The notes beneath the pieces were generated by a model. The model saw nothing but the letters and a program-made list of their open reading frames with translations. It ran no database searches and had not been told where the DNA came from. Shown here one piece after another: positions 10,466-22,064 of a stretch of 64,000 nucleotides of DNA. The DNA comes from Plutella xylostella. Taxonomy: Eukaryota > Arthropoda > Insecta > Lepidoptera > Plutellidae. The stretch lies in NCBI RefSeq assembly GCF_932276165.1, contig NC_063983.1, positions 4,533,501 to 4,597,500 of the forward strand, written 5' to 3'. A program made the position numbers and the translations under genes. Numbering within the stretch: position 1 is the first letter of the stretch; each line of letters begins with the position of its first letter.

Positions 10466-10763
10466 GAAAAAATGATTTTTTACTTATAACTGGGAAGTAG
10501 TGGGGTATTGTACCTTTTTTAGGTGTTGTGAGTAGCGATTCAGGGTCATTTGTAGAGTCTTTTTGTAGGCTCTGGTTTGAGCTTCGAGCAAAGTAGTATG
10601 GAATAGTACCTTTTACATTTATTTTTCCTTCACATTGGTCTGACTTGGGTGTTGTTGGCTTACTACACTTTAAAAGTACTTTTAATTGCTTGACATTTAA
10701 ATATTTGTAATCGTAATCAATACAATCTATTTTATAGTTGATTGTTTTACACTTCTTCTTCCA
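10455..10763 (-). CDS. LINE ORF1, C-terminal fragment
   Basis: An open frame of 102 codons plus TAA (10457-10455), directly upstream of ORF2 on the same strand. The visible part is basic and rich in Ser/Thr/Lys, with two similar segments, KGTIPYYFARSS and KGTIPHYFPVIS, about 30 residues apart, and ends SFFREE. No zinc knuckle is visible in this remnant. Position and strand make it the end of the nucleic-acid-binding ORF1 protein of the element. The ORF2 frame is +1 relative to it and the overlap contains A6 and T6 runs. The N-terminal part is missing because the copy is truncated at about 10763. Confidence 0.7.
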   Translation of the reverse strand, partial: WKKKCKTINYKIDCIDYDYKYLNVKQLKVLLKCSKPTTPKSDQCEGKINVKGTIPYYFARSSNQSLQKDSTNDPESLLTTPKKGTIPHYFPVISKKSFFREE

Positions 10764-11180
10764 ACTTCCAACTTGTCCATATTCATCTTGAGGCCTACCT
10801 TTCGGGAAACCCGATTGAGGTCAGAATTTTGCTGAGGTCTTCCAACGATACTGCCATAACCACGATATCGTCGGCAAACCGAAAGTGAGAGATGTATTCA
10901 CCGTTGATAGCCGAGTTCTTCCCAGTCTAGGAGCTTGAAGACATCTTCCGTCGCATTAGTGAAGAGCTTTGGAGATACTTATAACATCTCCTTATCTCAC
11001 ACCTCTCTGCAATGGAATTGCTTCCGTAGTCTGGTCCTGTACTCAAACTGACATGGTGGCGTTTCTATACAATCACTTCAACACTTCGATATACCCGTAG
11101 TCAATGTGACACCGTTGTAATGCGTTTAGCCCGCCCACGTCTCGATCGAATCAAAGGCCTTCTGATAGTCCACAAACGCT
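10764..11180 (-). pseudogene. Broken RTE-clade reverse transcriptase fragment
   Basis: Minus-strand translation in shifting frames gives AFVDYQKAFDSIETWA, then LNALQRCHIDY, RNATMSV and RFADDIVVMAVSLEDLSKIL, the order of reverse-transcriptase blocks A to C of RTE-type LINEs, with FADD near 10875. Stops (for example in EVLK*LYRN and MSV*VQD) and at least two frameshifts make it dead. The fragment ends at about NMDKLEVG, where the CR1/L2-like LINE begins. The rest of the RTE is not found on the other side of that LINE, so the junction involves a deletion or rearrangement. Confidence 0.8.
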
Positions 11181-11186
11181 AAGGTT

Positions 11187-11495
11187 CTATTCTATTCTCT
11201 GTGGGGGTGCAAGTACCTGTACGTGGTTCTCTCAAGTGGAACCTTTGTGCATATCCCCAAGGTCTAAACTGCCTTCCTAAGCTTGGACCATTTCCCACCA
11301 CGCTGGTCCACTGCGGGTTGGTGGGTTCACATATCTAGATGTGCTAAATCTAGATATGCAGGTTTCCTCACGATGATTTCCTTCACCGTAAGATCGATGG
11401 TATACATAGTACTTAAGTTAAAATAACATGTCAGCGCCGAGATTTGAACCCGCATCTCTTGCGTGAGAAGCGGGCGCTTACCCGACTGAGCTACC
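11187..11495 (-). mobile_element. tRNA-headed SINE with AGAAT tail
   Basis: On the minus strand: a tRNA-like head with box A (TAGCTCAGTCGGG) and box B (GGTTCAAATC), the central block ACGGTGAAGG...GAGGAAACCTGC, a body ending CACCCCCACAGAGAATAG, and a pentamer tail. It is flanked by a 12-bp direct repeat AACGCTAAGGTT (11175-11186 and 11496-11507), though the outermost bases may overlap the SINE end. Three more copies of this family are at 39748, 45758 and 61230. RNA polymerase III is the expected promoter user. Confidence 0.85.
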
Positions 11496-11507
11496 AACGC
11501 TAAGGTT

Positions 11508-12422
11508 TTTTCGGACGCCTTTTTTGACTTCCTTTTCTCTTCATTTTTATCGTTCTCCATCTTACTCGTACTAAATGGATACCTATAACCAAAATTTTGC
11601 ATGTTTATGGTTTTATAAGCATTAAAGCATCATTTTGCCCCAAAAAAATGGCATTTCAGTAACGTAGGCGTCATTTCAGGAACATCCGTCATATGCCAGA
11701 ACGTTTCCGAAATGACCGTTCCCGAAATGATTATTCGTTAAATATTTTCATGTCACGCTTGACGCCGCCATGTTAAATATTGGTTTTAGAGATTATGAGC
11801 AACAATATTTATAAGAATTTTGCTAAAAGTACGCAAATTTTCGAAAAACTAATTACTGAAGAGCGTTCCCGTAGTGACAGGGAATTAAAGTACGCTTCAC
11901 ACATATGAAATTAAAAGGTACTTACCAACAAAATCTAATATATTTTTTTCGAAAACCCAACACACGCCTTTTGCTTTGAATTGTGAACTTTACACTGCTG
12001 CTCGCTAACGCCACCTGGCGTGTGTTGTTTTATTTACATCGACCGATATCCACCACGTTCACGGAATGATTTGATAAACGACGGACAGCATTTGAATAGC
12101 CAAAATATGAAAAAGTTTTACTTGTAATAATGTAATTTATACGTATATTCTTAATTTAATTATACTAAAAGCTAATATTAAAATATGACAGTTTTAAGTG
12201 GTAATTTTTTTTTTTTTGACTTGTCTGAACTATGAAACTTGGTATAAGTACGCATTCCCGGAATGACGATTTAGACCTTTTTTGTTTAAAATCCAATAAA
12301 ACTTAGCATAGCGAAATAAATATGCTGAGTGCGCTGTAATTATATGCACATAACCTTTATTTTGAAATAAGTATTTTAGTAATATCATGTAATAAAATGG
12401 GGAAAAACTTTGTCGGAAGCAT
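11508..12422. other. Spacer with recurring CGAAATGA motifs
   Basis: Noncoding. It contains several copies in both orientations of TTTCGGGAA/GGAATGAC-type motifs (11649-11740 and 12258), possibly subterminal repeats of the element bounded at 7005 and 12452. A T-run at 12208-12219. No gene seen. Confidence 0.4.
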
Positions 12423-12452
12423 AATGCTCACCTCTCTGATTTTGACCCATAT

Positions 12453-15400
12453 AGAAAGAGATTAGAGATAGAGAGAGATTGATGCTATACAGGCAATAAT
12501 TAGATGAAAAATTACAATGTATCTTTTTCTTCATATTTTCTTCTTTTATAATTTATTTATCATGATTGAATACTTTTTTTAAACATGACACTTTTATTAT
12601 CATCCATATAACTGAACTCATCCAGATAACTGAACTTATAACTATATCAATGCTCTTCTATGAAATTCTAAAATAATTTCTAGTATTCTAGTTTAGTAAT
12701 GGGCGGGGCTGATTGGAACCGGGCGGAATAGTCGGAAAAAGCGGCGCACTATTACTAACAAGGGACAATCTCGGAATAATTGCAGACCATTATATTTTAT
12801 GTGTTTCCTCTGTTCCGTAATCACCAAGGTCTTCATAAATGCCGGTGCCCATACGCAGGCGGCTAGATCCTTGATTCACGGCCATCCGATTTTCACTGTA
12901 TTTATACTAATGCACTATGGAGTAAAGTGCAACAATTTTGAGTCCCCAAACGAAACTACAGTTTTTAATTTATTTAATTTTAAGTGACAGTCTATGGACC
13001 CTTATGTCAAAGATACTAATTGTAGGTGGTTCTGTTAAAACAACATGGTCAGGACGACTAAGGTCTTAATTAGATCGAAAATGACTTACATAATATATAT
13101 CGTTATTAAAATTAATATGACAATTACAGCGTGGTTTTAGCGTTTTTTTTTCTGGGTTTTCTCTATTGGTATTTTATATTTTCATTACTTTGATAATTAG
13201 GGTTTCTAAATATAATTATTATTTTTATACTTTTTTGAATTTTTCATCGCTATTCTAACATACATTGTTTTTGACGTAAGAAAATTTTGAAAGCAAAGAA
13301 CCTACGCCTTCCGTTTACGTATTTAATTAATAATCCTTTATGTTATCAATCCGTCAATCATTTTTTTTTATTGCATCACTTGTTTGCACATCATTATGCG
13401 CTTGACAATGTTTGACACCCACTTACATTGTCCCATTATTTAAGTGTTACGTTTAGTGTTTTATTTATGTAACGCCGCGTTTATCTAATGAATTATTTAT
13501 ATATTTGTTGTTGAAATGTCAGCTGTGTGCCTTCAAGATTAGCCCTACACATACACAGTGCAGAACAACCTTCTGTAGGACCAAAAATTAAATCTTTTGG
13601 CTTATAAGAATCAACAATAACAAAGAAAAAACTAACAATAATATTTTGATTTTGCAATATAACCATCACAAAAGAAGTTTCACATCCTTACAAAGCATCA
13701 CATGCATCTCAACAGAAGCTCAAAGCAGCTAAAATATAGCTCAGTTTCTTACAATATATAGCTGTTTTAGCATAAGCTTTAACATTTATGGCTATCAAGA
13801 TAGCCGCCGCGGCTATCGGATGCTGCCGTTCGGACCAGCAGGGTTTATCTCGTAAGATGCTTCGGGAAAAGACATTCGGTTTTATGGCATGCCCTGCCGG
13901 CCTAACGGGGACACTATTTTACGTTTATATCGATTCAATAGCGGGAGATAGCCCACTATGTGGCAGGTTATTGTGGCGATACGGACGTTTAGTTTCTTTG
14001 TATGTTTTCGGCTATAAATTGTTAAGCTGTGTAAGGGGTGGGAACTGTTTGTGACTTAGGTGCTTAGGGTTCATTCTACAGACGTAACCTATTTACTATA
14101 TTTTTATTCCACAATGACACAAATATACTTAAAATCACTCCTATATTTGTTTTTTTATATCTACTTATCCCTTCTGAATAACTTTTTTTTTACTTACATT
14201 TTTAAAGTTCTCTCCCATAACCAATCGCCTGTAGCTGTATTCTATCTTCAACAGTCCATCACTGGAGCTCTGTGCCGTGGCTTGATATAAGTTTCCTGTA
14301 TAATTTTCATAATAGGGTAGTGTGCATCTCTTGGACGGGAGTGCTATCTCGGCCATATCGGCTACTGCCCCGCAGTCCAAGCCACTGAGCTGCGTAGAGC
14401 TAGGCACATCTCTGGAATTAATTAAATGTTGATTTAAGTTATCGCACGATGTTTGAAGTGGTGAAATATATATTATAGCGTACTACAACTTATATAGGAA
14501 GGAGGAAGGAAAAATAAAAAAAAATAGTTCGTAAAAACCTTAGATCTATGTTGACAATTCTATTCTTCTAGGGATCGATGACGGCGATCGACAATCGATA
14601 GCTTGATCTCGTAACAGTGGTAACACCCTAATGTGTCAGTTATCGTTTTGCAATAGGCCTCTCTACCGTTTTTCTAGCTCTATAGTCCTGATACATTGTT
14701 TATCAGCGCGGCGTGAGGTCGCCCTGTAAGGAGGGTCTCACTACCGTTACCCAGTATATGATACCAATTATTGTTAGCTAAAAGCATTGCACTTTAATTT
14801 TAATAAACGATAGAATATGGGTAGTTTCTGCTAGAAACGTGTGGATTTTTTTTCATGGGCGTGGGTGGTACTGTAAAATGGCAGATAGTACCTAATAATA
14901 ATAAATAATTTGAAAACTCTTTCTTTCTACGAGTTTGGATAAAAGTAACCATCGGCTTAATTAAAATGAAAAAAAGTCTTTTTCAATAATTGCAATCATT
15001 TTGGTAAAAGGTAAATGAAAATGGCCAACAAAGCCAAAAAAGGCGGGTCAGCGGTGGGCAATATACTTTTTTGATTAACAAATATTTGTTTATCAAAATA
15101 TTACTACACAAATACGATGGTAGCTTTATCTTAAATGTAGACGTGATAAAACATACAGTAGGTATTTCAATAGTTTAACTAACTATTAATAATAGAACTC
15201 TATTTTCCTTTCTAATACGGCACTACGTTTATCATACACCGCGTGGGGTCCTTTTAAAAGGAGCTAGTTTTAATCATAGCAGCTACCGTTACCTACGGAA
15301 TAGACTGCGGCACTTATCTTGACCAATCACCTTCAAGAATTTTAAAGGTGCGTTATAGCGACGCGATTGGCTGTAGGATCATTTGCTCGCTTGTCATTGG

Positions 15401-17559
15401 TCGATGACTGAAGCTGAAATTGTCATTATATTGCCGTTTTTTTAAAGACATAAACTATAAATGGTTTAAATACATAACAAGTGACTTTATGTGCAAGCTC
15501 CATTGATCAATATCAAGAAAAAAAAAACAATTATCAGACACCAATTATGGCTACAAGGTATAGTAACTCATTATAGTGCATAATGCAGTCATGTAATTGA
15601 ATAGGCAAAGCTAATAACATCAGTAGTGTACGACACAGGAAGACTGCCCACGCCTGCCTCACATGCATGTGCTAACGACAACGGACTGGAAGCTTTTTGT
15701 TATGCTTTGTATTCTTTTGTTTACTTGTGTTAATCAATGTCAGTACATGGTATTTTTTGCATGGATATTAGTAGTAATAGTGTAATTTACAAATTCTAAT
15801 TTTGGTACTATTAAAACTACGATTCAACAATACGAATGATTATTCGTAAAATACATTTTACACTAGCAAATTTTATATATTGTAGTCACTAAAATTAAAT
15901 TACAAAAACTGATTCACAGGTTAAACTTATAACACCCCTGTTTAGATCGTGAAATAACTACCTAATATTATGGTAGTTTTGACCTAAATAAAATAAATAA
16001 GTTCAGGTACCCCGTTGAAGTCTTTTGTATGGCAGATATACATGGTCCGTATGTTGAAATGGTAATTTTGAAAATTGTGCCAATTTGTAATAGTTAGGCA
16101 CATTTGCTCAACATATAGGATGCCAAACATGAATTTAATTACCGGAAAGCAATTAAGAAAAGGAAATAAGAAGTTAATTTTATGTTCCGTTCCAATATAT
16201 CGTAAAACGGGTCGTCTTGATTTTGAGATCGGTCCATGTAATGAGAATGTAAAAATTGGTTTAATTCGCTACAATGTTATAATTTGTATAAGTAAGTAGT
16301 AGTGTAGTATTTATTGTGATAGTATATATTATTGTGGTTAAAATATTTATGGTATTGTTTGTATCTATCGTATTCTGGAACCACACCCGGACCAAATGGA
16401 TAAATCTTTTAGACTTTATAAATACATACTATATTATATTCAGTAATTTTTTTGTTATAATTAGTCAAAACATGATAAAGATGACCTCCCAAGTCCCACG
16501 TCACCCAAATCACCCTATATAAGTAATTTGGACATAAAGTAAACATCCTATCCCAAGAACCCAAATTTAATTTAATTTACTTTACAATACCAATACAACA
16601 CAAAAAAGTCTTTATCTATTCTAATGTTACGGTGTATCGCAAAGCCTACTTAACTCTTCAATATACCTGTTCAATATTGAAGACAATTTCCTATCAATAG
16701 ATCATTATTCGGTCTCGTTTGCGGCACTTTGGCCGAGATAAATGAATCGAGATACAAATTAAACACCCACAACTATCGATCTGCATCATTTTTGCTCCAC
16801 ACATATTAATCATATCGTCTGGCCGTCCCTAATAGTAATATTCCTCTTTGGACAAAATGTGAAGGAGAAGTGAAGTGGTTTAGTGCAATTCATAGTAAGT
16901 AAAATACAAGAATTTGGCATTAACTGGGAAAAAATATGATATTTATATCAATTCATGATAATTTGACAATATTTATGTTATTTCAAAATATGTGAAGGTT
17001 TTGTATAAAATCAATAAACTAATAGTTTATCGAACGTAAAACATTCAAAAATATGTATATTTGCTATAAGTTTTATATTTTTTCAGATATGTGCTTTTTC
17101 TTCACAATATGAAATACAAGTCATAATTACAGTCAAATGCAAGCGTAAATCAATACGTTTTGTGAGCACATATACTTAACTATTATTCCTCATCAAGTAA
17201 TCTATGAAATTTATTACCTCGAAGAGAATCTGCCCGGAAATTTATCAACAAGTTGTGTGGGCGGGTAATTGTCTAATAGCCGTTGCAGATCCATCCTAGC
17301 AAGGTACAATGCGGAGCGTTTCGTTAAACGTAATAATTTGTAACGTTCTTATTTCGTTCGTCGTAACAGTTCGACTGTAGTTCTAACTAGTCTATCAACT
17401 AGATTTTTATCACATAATATATTTGGAGCTTTTATAAATTAACAAGTTTATACATGGTATATTGGTAACTTGAGGTAATAGTAGGTGACTGTAATTACAA
17501 AGAAAAAATAAAAATATAAAGTTATTAAAAATATAAGGTTTATTCAAAAAAGGTCCACA
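12453..17559. other. Long anonymous AT-rich stretch
   Basis: About 5 kb with no recognisable exon or repeat. Slightly GC-richer patches lie at 12690-12760, 13795-13920, 14550-14750 and 15210-15420. The open frames here (up to 90 codons) look like chance. A small inverted repeat around 15070-15100 (AACAAATATTTGTT) has no clear meaning. Confidence 0.5.
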
Positions 17560-17645
17560 GTCACGAGCTGTCGCTGTGTAACGGATTAGATCTCACCCTC
17601 TCATTTGAGAGGTATTGGATTCAAAACCTGGTATGTACTAAGAAA
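17560..17645 (+). repeat. Possible tRNA-derived SINE head
   Basis: GGTCCACAGTCACGAGCTGTC followed by GTGTAACGGATTAGATCTCA and GGTATTGGATTCAAAACC resembles box A- and box B-like parts of a tRNA-derived SINE. The cloverleaf is poor and no body is recognised. Weak call. Confidence 0.3.
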
Positions 17646-17859
17646 TTATTTTAAAAAACGAACTCAAGTATGATTATACCACGAGGTCTTTAGGCTAAGG
17701 AAAATATTGTAAGGAAACCTTTAATATTATCATTTTACGCAGATACTTTTCATTTGCCTACAGAGAATACTGTATTACATAATAATAATGAAATCCTTGT
17801 TATATTGACTGCCATACTGCCAATAAAATCAATTATTACCACTTACAAATTGAAGTTAA

Positions 17860-18851
17860 CCTTTAAGTATGGACGTGGAGTCTCACAGGCTACCTGATGT
17901 TTACGTTTTCATAGTTTTGCCTATTTCCCCCCGCTCCCCGCGATTGAGCGGCTCAGTAGCTTTTGTTTTAGCTGCCAAATTACCAATGAGGGAGGAGGTT
18001 GAGTCGTCCGGTGAATATCACGTGAGTAATGACCATCAAAAAATTGACTGGAGCCTGTCAGGCTACACGTCCATTGTTGTCATACAATATATTTTGTATG
18101 GGCGATTATGTTTTTTTTTAGATTTTTTTTTCAAAATGTGAAAAATAAGTAATGCTGGTACTTCTAAAGGTAAAGGTAATTTCTAAAAAAACTAGCACGT
18201 GTGCATGTAGTGCCTCATGTGCAAAGACGTGATATAAATAGACGATTGCCAAGAGAACTGAGGTTGACTAATGAATCGAGTTTTAGGTGATGATAATTAT
18301 GGTCACAGAAGGTGTCCAGGATCAAGAAACCAGTCAAGGGTCCACAAGAGCAAGTAGAATCTGTCCCACGAAAAAAACATAGGATGAATACCTATGTTTG
18401 TGTTGCCTGTGTGTCTCCAAGTGTTCTAGACCTCTGTGCATTGACTGCCAATAAATTGGCGCTATTAGACTGTGGTCAATATTTTATATAATAGTTGCCT
18501 GAAGCAGGTGATTTGTGTTTTCGGTTACTTATGTATTATATTTTAAGAAAATAAGACTAATTTTGTTATAGTAATAAGTTTGACTGTTTTTAATACCAGA
18601 AAATGTAGCCTCAGTAAATTAGGACTTAAAAGTGCCATAAGTTTGAATTTTTCACATTTCTATATTTTTTTAAATAATATTTGATTACATAAGCACGATA
18701 TTTTATTGCTAAATCCTTTAAATTCAATATCCAATCAGTTTTAAAGTAATCTTATATCAAATTCTCAAAAAAAAAAGTGTATGCATATAGGAGCCTGTGA
18801 GGCTCCACGTCCGCACTGGTGTTAAGAAAAAATGACGTCCATACTTAAAGG
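17860..18851. mobile_element. piggyBac-like nonautonomous element with TTAA flanks
   Basis: A 992-bp element with terminal inverted repeats CCTTTAAGTATGGACGT at both ends and TTAA on each side (17856-17859 and 18852-18855), the target signature of piggyBac transposases. A subterminal motif near GGACGTGGAGYCTCACAGGCT occurs at the left (17871) and, inverted, at 18784-18815 and 18050-18075. The interior is AT-rich and contains no transposase that I can recognise, so it would need a transposase from elsewhere. Confidence 0.7.
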
Positions 18852-18855
18852 TTAA

Positions 18856-21800
18856 TTGCCACTTTTAAGTATTACAGAATTTCCGTCATGTTTTAAAACC
18901 CAAATTAAAAAATCAAAGTTACAATTACTTGTATTTTTATTGATTTCTTCGTACTGATTGATTATTTTAATTTACAATGTAGGCCGAAATCTTGTTTTAA
19001 AATAAAAATATAACCAAAGTATGCTGTGTGCACCTAAAGCTTTAGAGAAAAATACTTCATCTTTAATTAATAATTTAGGAAAACAATAATTCACCTAAAT
19101 TCCCATATCAAATGATTAAATACATAAATGAGCATTGAAAGCCTTACAAAAAAAACCTGATAGGTATGTTAGTTGGAATGCGTTGTGTTAAAAGTTTAGG
19201 TACACGGTGTGCTCTAGAATTACCCTTCGCATCTTCAAATCCTAATTTCCAAACACCATCTCTAGCCTCTTCATGTCAACGCAACATTAATTAGAGCGAA
19301 CGTTCGCCGCGCCGTTGCAAAGTTCAAACGTTCTATTCTAAATTCAAATTCAAACGGGCGGTATCGGCGCACGCGCGGGCGTCGCCGGCGCGCGCCGTCC
19401 GCTCCAATTTCGCAACCTGTCCTGCTGGGGCCAGGGAATAGGCGAATGTTTATAAGTAGCCATAACATTTCCCGCTATTTGTTTTCTAGTTGTTATCCTT
19501 ACAGTCAGATTAGCATCGGTCGAAGCCCAGTCTGCACCGGACGCGACGTACATATATAATATAATCGCGTGCAATTAAAAAGTTCCACCTGTCATTGACG
19601 TTCCATATATGTGACTGAAACTTTCATTGCTAACAGGTGCAATATATAATTTGTACCTACAAGTTACTTGATGAGGCTCATGTGTGCTCTTATTTTCACT
19701 GCCAGAACTAGTATGGAGGACTTTGGAAGCCAATATAGTCTCAATTCAAGCACACAAGTACAGTACGAAATCAAAATATTTTTATTGTTTTGTTTTTCAT
19801 TATTAGTTCAATTAAAACTTATTTTTTATACATGTCTAATCATAACTTCATGATTACGTGATCGAGGATCGCCAATTTGGAATTATTATTCTACAATAAC
19901 TCCTTGTTTAAAAATAATCATAATATTTTTATGTACCTAATGTATATTTCCTCCTTATAGAGGAACAAAGTATTTTTGTGAAAAATTAACAAAGTCACTA
20001 ACAGGAGTCCCATATATAAATTTAGTAACAATGTCTTTTATAAATACTACGGTACCTACCTAAGATTTAATCGATCGTTGCTTTCATAGCTCCATCCTAA
20101 GACGACGGTCGGGAGCACCTTAAATCACTTGTAGATATTTTAAGCCCGGTACAACTGTTATCTGTTATCAGTATAAGGATATACATGAACTGGCCGCCCT
20201 TATCTATAGTAGTAGGCCACCGCGGTGTTTCACTTTGAAGTCCATTTAATTGGATCATTATTACTACTTATGGAGTTTTATTCTATAATTACATGATTTT
20301 TTCGCCTTCAGTTTCCTACTATACTGGCTTTTCCACGCAAGATAAGCATCTCCTTTAAACCTTTTGAATGGTTAGGTTAGGTTTAAATGGATATAGTGAT
20401 ATATTTTTTTAATTGTTCAGTAGGGCAATAGCTTGAGTATACGTATATGTCACAAATATACATAAATATAAGAAAATACATAATAATAATGTACGTACTT
20501 TTACAAACAAATATTTTTCATTAAAATATTGGAAACATTCAGCTTAACACCCTTGTTACTGTAGGTAAAAGATCTTAAGTTTGTTCAATAAAATAAATGG
20601 TCCAGGACTATGAGTTCGGCTCAACCCAGTGAAAGGGAGGGTGTCCATCTATTCTGCTCACTCACACAAGCAAGCGTTATCACTGTGTGTGTGTGCGTAG
20701 CTGCGTCGTCGTCGTTTAGCTTAGAACTTAGAAGCTTTATGTGGAGCGTTCAAAAGTTGATGATGCCGTAATATACCTAACTAATTGTAATGCAATCAAA
20801 GGGTTCTTTTTAACAAGTTACATAAATAATACCTTATATTATAGGTATAAATGACTAATAAACTTGATCCACTCCATCTCAATCTCAAGTTTAAAAAATA
20901 TTCCTACAAAATGCTGCATTTTGCTTTTTTTATATTATCAATATCGTTATCACCTAATAACTGTCTACTGCTCGACACATACCAAGAACATCGAGAATAC
21001 TGTTTCACGAAGTTGATACTACCGTCTACCAGTCAATGGTGATGTTTCTTATTACTCCCCTATGAAAAAGAGGGGCGTTATAACTGTAACGTTTGTACAT
21101 CTGTGTAATCTGTATAAAAGTTATGGGACTTTTAGTGTTGAATGACAGGGGTTTTAAATGTTGGTTAGGCTATTTAAACATTGTAGAATAAGACTAGACT
21201 AACACTTTAGCTTGCAGTAAACTGTCGACCGTCCGCCGGGTGTGCGGCCCGAGTACAGATTGCAACAAGGGTTACTGCCAGCTGGGTGTGTCGCCACGCA
21301 ACAGGGCTTATTGATAGTGGTCACTCGACCACAACTAGAACAGAAACCAGCCAACTTGTTCTCTGATAAGAGCCTGCTGTTCAACAAAAAACGGCAAACG
21401 TTTTTGCTGCAAGGAGAAGCTCAGCTTTAAATGGTCTACGATGATTAAGTATTTGTCGAGTTTCTTAACAGTTATACTCTGAAGGATATTTACTAGGCAC
21501 TTACCGTGTTTAGCTATTAAAATCAGACTTACTGTAAAATAAATCAGAAATACAACAAGGCTGCATTCCTGCCTAACTTAATGGCCAATTAAAGTGAATG
21601 ACACGAAAAGGGATCCGCTCTTGTTCAATTATTCAAAAGCGATTCTCGAGTCGCGTCGGTGAGACGCATGTCGAAACATCGCACAATTATCGCGTCAACA
21701 TCGCCGGTCAGAATCGAACCCTGACTCCCAAGGTTCTCCCTAATTACACCTTTCGAATGAGACGTCATTTCCTCGCGATCTTACGAAATATTAACATAAA

Positions 21801-21943
21801 AAGAGGCTTTTTCGCATTTAAAGGTGCGATTTTAAATAATTGCAATAATCTCGGTGTCGGACATGCGAGCGTAATGAGTGGGTGAGGCGCTGCGGGTGTG
21901 AAGACGAAAGTCTCTTCGCACCGACGAACCAATCAACGTCAGG
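18856..21943. other. Anonymous DNA with one GC-rich island
   Basis: About 3 kb without a recognised gene. It includes the GC-rich island described separately, a short GGTTAGGTTAGGTTT tract (20372-20386), a small GTGT run (20684-20698) and a moderately GC-rich stretch at 21215-21400 of unknown identity. The block 21600-21750 contains GGGTTCGATTCTGACC on the minus strand, a box B-like motif without a tRNA context. Confidence 0.45.
19295..19440. other. GC/CpG-rich island
   Basis: A sharply bounded patch with GCGCACGCGCGGGCGTCGCC and further CpG-rich sequence inside an AT-rich region. It could be a regulatory or promoter element or part of a foreign insertion. No TATA, initiator or splice arrangement is convincing. 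Confidence 0.35.
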
Positions 21944-22064
21944 AGGGGTTACTCTATACTGACGAAAAACAAACGAACGAGAACTGTCGGGCGATCGGCA
22001 CGTTTGATACAACGAGGTAGTGTTCCGTTCCGAAACTAAGTTTTTCGTCATATAGAGTGACCCC
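21944..22064. mobile_element. MITE with GGGGTTACTCTATA ends, copy 1
   Basis: Inverted ends AGGGGTTACTCTATACTGAC and the complement of GTCATATAGAGTGACCCC bound a 121-bp element. TCAGG is present on both sides (21939-21943 and 22065-22069), but CCTGA appears to belong to the terminus in copy 2, so a target duplication is not claimed. Related copies are at 42656-42798 and 49387-49770. Noncoding. Confidence 0.65.

Larger units (their letters stand above)
7407..10763 (-). mobile_element. CR1/L2-like non-LTR retrotransposon, 5'-truncated
   Basis: A minus-strand LINE that contains the C-terminal end of ORF1 (10763-10455), a complete ORF2 (10465-7562), a 3' untranslated region of about 120 bases and a terminal CAAATAAAGTATTCTATTCT, that is, a pentamer ATTCT tail (7407-7436) rather than poly(A). 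Pentamer or microsatellite tails are typical of the CR1/L2 group. The copy is truncated inside ORF1, where it abuts an RTE fragment. No target duplication could be identified. The uninterrupted 2.9-kb ORF2 indicates a young insertion. Confidence 0.85.
7005..12452. repeat. 30-bp perfect inverted repeat enclosing a retroelement nest
   Basis: Bases 7005-7034 (starting ATATGGGTCAAAATCAGA) are the exact reverse complement of 12423-12452, 30 of 30. Pairing stops immediately inside. The pair either bounds one 5.4-kb transposon swollen by LINE and SINE insertions, or marks two opposite copies of a short repeat. In favour of one element, TA lies at both outer edges and CGAAATGA or GGAATGAC motifs recur inside near both ends (7198, 11649, 11709, 11730, 12258). 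I recognise no DNA-transposase coding sequence inside. Confidence 0.4.

Noticed and set aside
20372..20386. GGTTAGGTTAGGTTT, resembling the insect telomere unit TTAGG
   Set aside because: Only about two units; far too short for an interstitial telomere tract.
21700..21740. Box B-like GGGTTCGATTCTGACC on the minus strand
   Set aside because: No box A at a suitable distance and no cloverleaf; not called as tRNA or SINE.
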